A DNA stretch of 38,153 nucleotides, from NCBI GenBank assembly GCA_014382495.1, contig JACNJR010000039.1, positions 1 to 38,153 of the forward strand, written 5' to 3'. This DNA comes from Candidatus Cloacimonadota bacterium (GTDB taxonomy: Bacteria; Cloacimonadota; Cloacimonadia; JGIOTU-2). A program made the translations under genes and the position numbers. A model generated the notes under the pieces. That model was not told the DNA's origin and searched no databases. It saw only the letters and a program-made list of their open reading frames with translations. Below are positions 33,319-38,153 of this stretch, piece after piece (the stretch's first letter is position 1; the number at the start of each line of letters is the position of its first letter).

Positions 33319-34181
33319 TGCCAAGTTTGAAGGAAATTAAACAGAGAATAAATTCGGTTACAAGCACTCGCCAAGTTACCAGTGCGATGAAAATGGTCTC
33401 TGCCGCTAAATTGCAGAAAACCCAGCAGTGGATTCTAAATGCCAGACCTTATTCTGACGAATTGGATAAAATTCTGCTCTCGCTCGCAAGTCGAACACTT
33501 AGAGATGAACATCCTTTGCTAAAAAAAATCGATGAGGAGGATGTGAAATCTGTTGCGATAATTGTAGTTACCGCTGACAAAGGACTTTGCGGCGCTTTCA
33601 ATATGAATATTATTAGAAAAGCGGAAGAGGTAATCCGAAAAAATAAAGGTAAAAAAATCGAACTTATTTGTGTTGGGAAAAAGGGTAAAAAATATTTCGA
33701 AAAGAAAGGACACACAATTCGCGAAGAGTATATCAATTTTTTTAACAAATTGGAATTTGAGCACAGTCGCGATATAATGAACATCGTCACAACTTCCTTT
33801 CTCAAAGGCAAATACGACAAAACCATTATTATATTTAATGAATTTAAATCTGCAATTCAGCAAAATATCGTGGAAAAACAGTTGTTGCCTTTGAGTGAAT
33901 TCGAAGAGAGTGATGAGAAATTTCTGGCTTCTTATCTCTTTGAACCAGAAGAATCTAAGCTTTTGGATGAGTTAATAAAAAAGCATCTTGATGTGCAAAT
34001 TTGGAGAGTCCTCCTCGAATCTTCTTCTGCCGAACAGGGTGCGCGAATGATCGCTATGGACGCCGCTACGGACAGTGCCGGTGAAATGATTGCCGATTTA
34101 ACTCTCGAATATAATCACAAAAGACAGGATAATATTACAAAAGAAATAATCGAAGTATCGTCCGCAGCAGAAGCATTGTAA
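33318..34181 (+). CDS. atpG: F-type ATP synthase subunit gamma
   Basis: The central-shaft subunit has 287 residues. The N-terminal helix LKEIKQRINSVTSTRQVTSAMKMVSAAKL (shown as key blocks: IKQRINSV, TSAMKMVSAAKL), the ADKGLCGAFN motif and the C-terminal helix ARMIAMDAATDSAGEMI with RQDNITKEIIEVSSAAEAL-type ending are all present. Its ATG overlaps the atpA stop. A 68-nt AT-rich gap follows before atpD. Confidence 0.96.
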   Translation: MPSLKEIKQRINSVTSTRQVTSAMKMVSAAKLQKTQQWILNARPYSDELDKILLSLASRTLRDEHPLLKKIDEEDVKSVAIIVVTADKGLCGAFNMNIIRKAEEVIRKNKGKKIELICVGKKGKKYFEKKGHTIREEYINFFNKLEFEHSRDIMNIVTTSFLKGKYDKTIIIFNEFKSAIQQNIVEKQLLPLSEFEESDEKFLASYLFEPEESKLLDELIKKHLDVQIWRVLLESSSAEQGARMIAMDAATDSAGEMIADLTLEYNHKRQDNITKEIIEVSSAAEAL

Positions 34182-34237
34182 AGAGGATTTTCAAATATGA
34201 TTTTTATAATAAGAAAAAATATTAGATATGAATATAA

Positions 34238-35635
<1,398 letters not shown>

Positions 35636-35639
35636 AAAA

Positions 35640-36056
35640 ATGAGCAATAATAAATCGCCCAAAAAACTTCTCCTGAAAATCACGACTCCGAAAGGAATTT
35701 TTCTGGAAAAAAAAGTGGATGAAGTCGTCATTCCTGGAAGTGCTGGATATTTTGGCGTAATGTATGGTCACACCGCATTTCTAACCTCCATCACATCGGG
35801 AAGTTTGGAAATTTATTCTGGGGAGAAAAAAGATACATACATTATTCATAACGGCTTTTCCGAAGTAAATTTCGATGAGGTCAGAATTCTAACTGAAACG
35901 ATAGAAAAACCAGAAGATATCGACAAGAAAAGAGCAATTCAAGCAAAAGAGCGTGCAAAAAAACGCTTGAAAGAAAAAAAGAGTGAAATAAATTTTCGTC
36001 GAGCAGAATTTGCATTAAAACGCGCTATCGCCCGACTGGAAGTCGCACACGAATAA
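35640..36056 (+). CDS. atpC: F-type ATP synthase subunit epsilon
   Basis: The 138-residue subunit has an N-terminal beta-sandwich (KLLLKITTPKGIFLEKKVDEV, shortened: ITTPKGIFLEKKVDEV, IPGSAGYFGVMYGHTAFLT) and a C-terminal helical hairpin (RAIQAKERAKKRLKEKKSEI). It completes the F1 part and likely acts as the rotary inhibitor. It starts 4 nt after atpD and ends 1 nt before the next gene. Confidence 0.93.
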   Translation: MSNNKSPKKLLLKITTPKGIFLEKKVDEVVIPGSAGYFGVMYGHTAFLTSITSGSLEIYSGEKKDTYIIHNGFSEVNFDEVRILTETIEKPEDIDKKRAIQAKERAKKRLKEKKSEINFRRAEFALKRAIARLEVAHE

Positions 36057-36057
36057 T

Positions 36058-37443
36058 TTGAAAAATCATAATAAAATTTACACCTTCTGGGGCAATATTT
36101 TTCAGATTCTTCTCACTTGCATCTTGCTACAACTTGCCATTACAAACTCCTTTGCGGAAGAAACCAAAGGAGATTCTCTCTTATTTTACAAAGTAAAAAA
36201 AAACGATAATCTTTATTCAATCGCACAAAATTTTCTCTCTCAATCCGAGATTTATTCCCTTTCAGATTTTATTTCTGAAATCAGAAAACTGAACGATATT
36301 CCAAAAAATAATCTAATTCACCCAAAACAAATTCTAAAAATCCCAGTAATGGCCAAAACTGATACAACTCTTTTGAAAAAAATTCAGCATAAAAAATTAA
36401 AAGGAATTTACCTGAATACTTACAATTTGAATTCCGCAAAATTGAAGGAGATAATTGAGAATTACGATTCGTTGGGATGCAATGCTCTAATTGTGGATTT
36501 CAAAAATACAAATGGAAATATCTTATATCCGACGAAGAATTCTCTTGCACTTGAAATTGGGGCTTGCCAGCCGGTAATTTCACATCCTGAAAAATTGATA
36601 TATTTGCTTCATAAACATAACATTTCGCTGATTGCGAGAATAACGATTTTCAGAGACACCACTTTGGCAAATACTCATCCAAAATGGACGCCAAAAATTG
36701 CAAAGGATTCAATCGCAATAAACACTTCGGAAGTCACAGAAAAAATCGAATGGGTAAATCCTAATTGTGTGGAGGTCCAAAAATATAATTTGGAAATAAT
36801 CAAAGAAGTAATTTCGCTTGGCGTTGATGAAATTCAGTTGGATTATGTCCGTTTTCCAACGGAATCACATTTATTGGATGCTAATTTTGGTGTGCCAGAT
36901 TCTCTTCGTCAGCAAGTGATTACAAATTTCGTTAAATCTGTTTATCAAATTACACAAAAAGCAGGAATAAAATTATCTGCGGATATTTTCGGTGTGGTCG
37001 CTTTCCAGAATGAACAAGATATTATGAACACTGGTCAAAATGTAGTTTCTATGACAGAATACCTTGATAGAATTCATCCGATGGTGTATCCTTCACATTT
37101 TTATGGAAAATTTTTTGATGAAGATTCTCTGGAAAATAAGCCGTATTATTTTGTCCGGCAAAGTTGCCAAAAATTGATAAATATCATCGAAAAAAAGGAA
37201 AAAATAATTCCATATTTGCAAGCGTTTTCATTAACTGAATCTCAAGCAGATACATCTTATATTATCTCGCAGATGAATGCGGTAAAGGATTGTGGCTTAG
37301 AATTTGGCTATCTTTTTTGGAATGCAAAAGGAAATTATAAACCGACTTGGCAAGCACTTTCAATCATAAAAAATGAAGATAAATTATTTGAATCTGAAAC
37401 AATTTACAAAAGTGAAGAAGATACTTTAAAAAATGGTGAATAG
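36058..37443 (+). CDS. Secreted LysM + DUF4015 (putative glycoside hydrolase) protein
   Basis: The 461-residue protein has a signal peptide or anchor (about 8-31, IFQILLTCILLQLAITNSFA). A LysM-like domain follows at about 43-98 (YKVKKNDNLYSIAQNFL, NLIHPKQILKIP). The rest is a DUF4015-type TIM-barrel domain (about 110-430), with LKGIYLNTYN, NALIVDFKNTNG, HNISLIARITIF, the hallmark DEIQLDYVRFPTES, LSADIFGVVAF and RIHPMVYPSHF. LysM suggests peptidoglycan binding. The enzymatic activity of DUF4015 is not established, so a cell-wall glycan role is inferred. The start is TTG at 36058, right after atpC. Confidence 0.85.
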   Translation: MKNHNKIYTFWGNIFQILLTCILLQLAITNSFAEETKGDSLLFYKVKKNDNLYSIAQNFLSQSEIYSLSDFISEIRKLNDIPKNNLIHPKQILKIPVMAKTDTTLLKKIQHKKLKGIYLNTYNLNSAKLKEIIENYDSLGCNALIVDFKNTNGNILYPTKNSLALEIGACQPVISHPEKLIYLLHKHNISLIARITIFRDTTLANTHPKWTPKIAKDSIAINTSEVTEKIEWVNPNCVEVQKYNLEIIKEVISLGVDEIQLDYVRFPTESHLLDANFGVPDSLRQQVITNFVKSVYQITQKAGIKLSADIFGVVAFQNEQDIMNTGQNVVSMTEYLDRIHPMVYPSHFYGKFFDEDSLENKPYYFVRQSCQKLINIIEKKEKIIPYLQAFSLTESQADTSYIISQMNAVKDCGLEFGYLFWNAKGNYKPTWQALSIIKNEDKLFESETIYKSEEDTLKNGE

Positions 37444-37486
37444 TTGAAAATGTCACATCATAAAATAAACAAAAAAGAGAGAGAAA

Positions 37487-38153
37487 ATGATTTACAAAAG
37501 TGGATGCTGCGTTTGCGGTAAGAATCTTGTTTATGGAAACAAATCTGAAAACTTACACTGTTTTTATTGCAATGAAATTTTTCAAAGCAATGTAAAATGT
37601 GCCGACAATCATTATGTTTGCGACAGATGTCATTCATTATCTGCAAATGAATTAATTCAAAATTATTGCATCGCATCTAAATTGACTAATCCGCTTGATT
37701 TGGCAATAAATTTGATGAAACACAAAGCGATAAAAATGCATGGCCCGGAGCATCATTTTTTGATTCCGGCAGTTCTGCTGGCGGCATATTATAATCAAAT
37801 GGGAAGGGACAAAGATAAGAAAGAAAAAATCCTTCAAGCACGAAGCCGAGCGGAAAAAATTTTGGGTGGATTTTGCGGCACACACGGAACTTGCGGTGCG
37901 GCAATCGGTTTGGGAATTTTTGTCAGCTTGATTAGAGATGCAACTCCTTTATCCGAAAACGAATGGAAAGAATCAAATTTACTGACGAGCAAAGGTTTGG
38001 CAATAATTGCAAATTATGGCGGACCAAGATGCTGTAAAAGAAACACTTTTCTTGCGATAAATACAGCAATTGAGCATTACAATTTTGGCCATATCGACCA
38101 CAAAAATATTGAATGTGAATTTAATACATTGAATAATGAGTGCAAAAAAGATG
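37487..38153 (+). CDS. DUF5714-type Cys-rich protein (truncated at window end)
   Basis: The open frame runs off the end after 222 codons. The N-terminus has paired cysteines in a zinc-ribbon or metal-site style: SGCCVCGKNLVY, CFYCNEIF, VCDRCHSL. A helical part contains the block MHGPEHHFLIPAVLLAAYYN, which I associate with DUF5714 proteins of anaerobes. GGFCGTHGTCGAAIGLGIF and GGPRCCKRNTFLAI then add more cysteines. Function is unknown; a metal- or cofactor-linked redox role is plausible but unproven. Its ATG at 37487 follows gagagaaa, 43 nt after the previous gene. Confidence 0.8.
   Translation, partial: MIYKSGCCVCGKNLVYGNKSENLHCFYCNEIFQSNVKCADNHYVCDRCHSLSANELIQNYCIASKLTNPLDLAINLMKHKAIKMHGPEHHFLIPAVLLAAYYNQMGRDKDKKEKILQARSRAEKILGGFCGTHGTCGAAIGLGIFVSLIRDATPLSENEWKESNLLTSKGLAIIANYGGPRCCKRNTFLAINTAIEHYNFGHIDHKNIECEFNTLNNECKKD

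Overview
The window is AT-rich (roughly one third G+C by eye) and gene-dense, with no rRNA, tRNA, IS element or CRISPR array that I can see. It encodes a Gram-negative type of envelope: an MCE/Mla-type lipid transport operon, lipoproteins, and an outer-membrane-barrel-like domain. It also has the DXP isoprenoid pathway, tandem DUF1573 domains, a bactofilin and an F-type ATP synthase. This suits an anaerobic FCB-type or candidate-phylum bacterium (Cloacimonadota-like is my guess; this is inference, not a taxonomic assignment). TGA is an ordinary stop in many genes here (for example at 1330-1332, 21751-21753, 25573-25575, 27168-27170 and 31195-31197).

Layout. 1-242: broken tail of an unidentified gene at the sequence edge. 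244-4864 (+): a DUF1573-DUF1573-rhodanese protein interrupted by an in-frame TGA, then panC, glmS and recO. 13103-4841 (-): an alanine racemase with a large C-terminal extension, then a compact MCE transport operon (MCE protein, PqiC-like lipoprotein fused to a barrel-like domain, STAS-permease, ATPase), a TPR protein and an uncharacterised protein. 13195-15246 (+): ribE and an Ig-like lipoprotein. 18811-15287 (-): tldD, pmbA and a nitrilase-family amidase. 18919-27826 (+): queD, engB, dxs, mnmE, a parS-like site, mnmG, rsmG, parA, parB and an M23 peptidase, mostly overlapping. 27839-36056 (+): a bactofilin and a complete atp operon (atpZ-I-B-c3-c1-F-H-A-G-D-C). 36058 to the end (+): a LysM/DUF4015 protein and a truncated DUF5714 protein.

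The most interesting observations are these. (1) The TGA at 478-480 replaces the first Cys of the DUF1573 CGC motif. It is followed at bacterial-SECIS distance by a hairpin with a GGTC loop, so the gene at 244-1332 is probably a selenoprotein with a thioredox-like UGC motif and a rhodanese domain. (2) The ATP synthase has two rotor genes: a normal two-helix c subunit with a two-carboxylate Na+-type site, and a six-helix triplicated c subunit whose three ion sites are Glu, Gln and Glu. (3) The MCE operon carries an auxiliary lipoprotein joined to a barrel-like C-terminus, which could be a built-in outer-membrane end of the lipid path. (4) The alanine racemase has about 260 extra residues. The mnmEG-rsmG-parAB-parS arrangement suggests that the chromosome origin is near.
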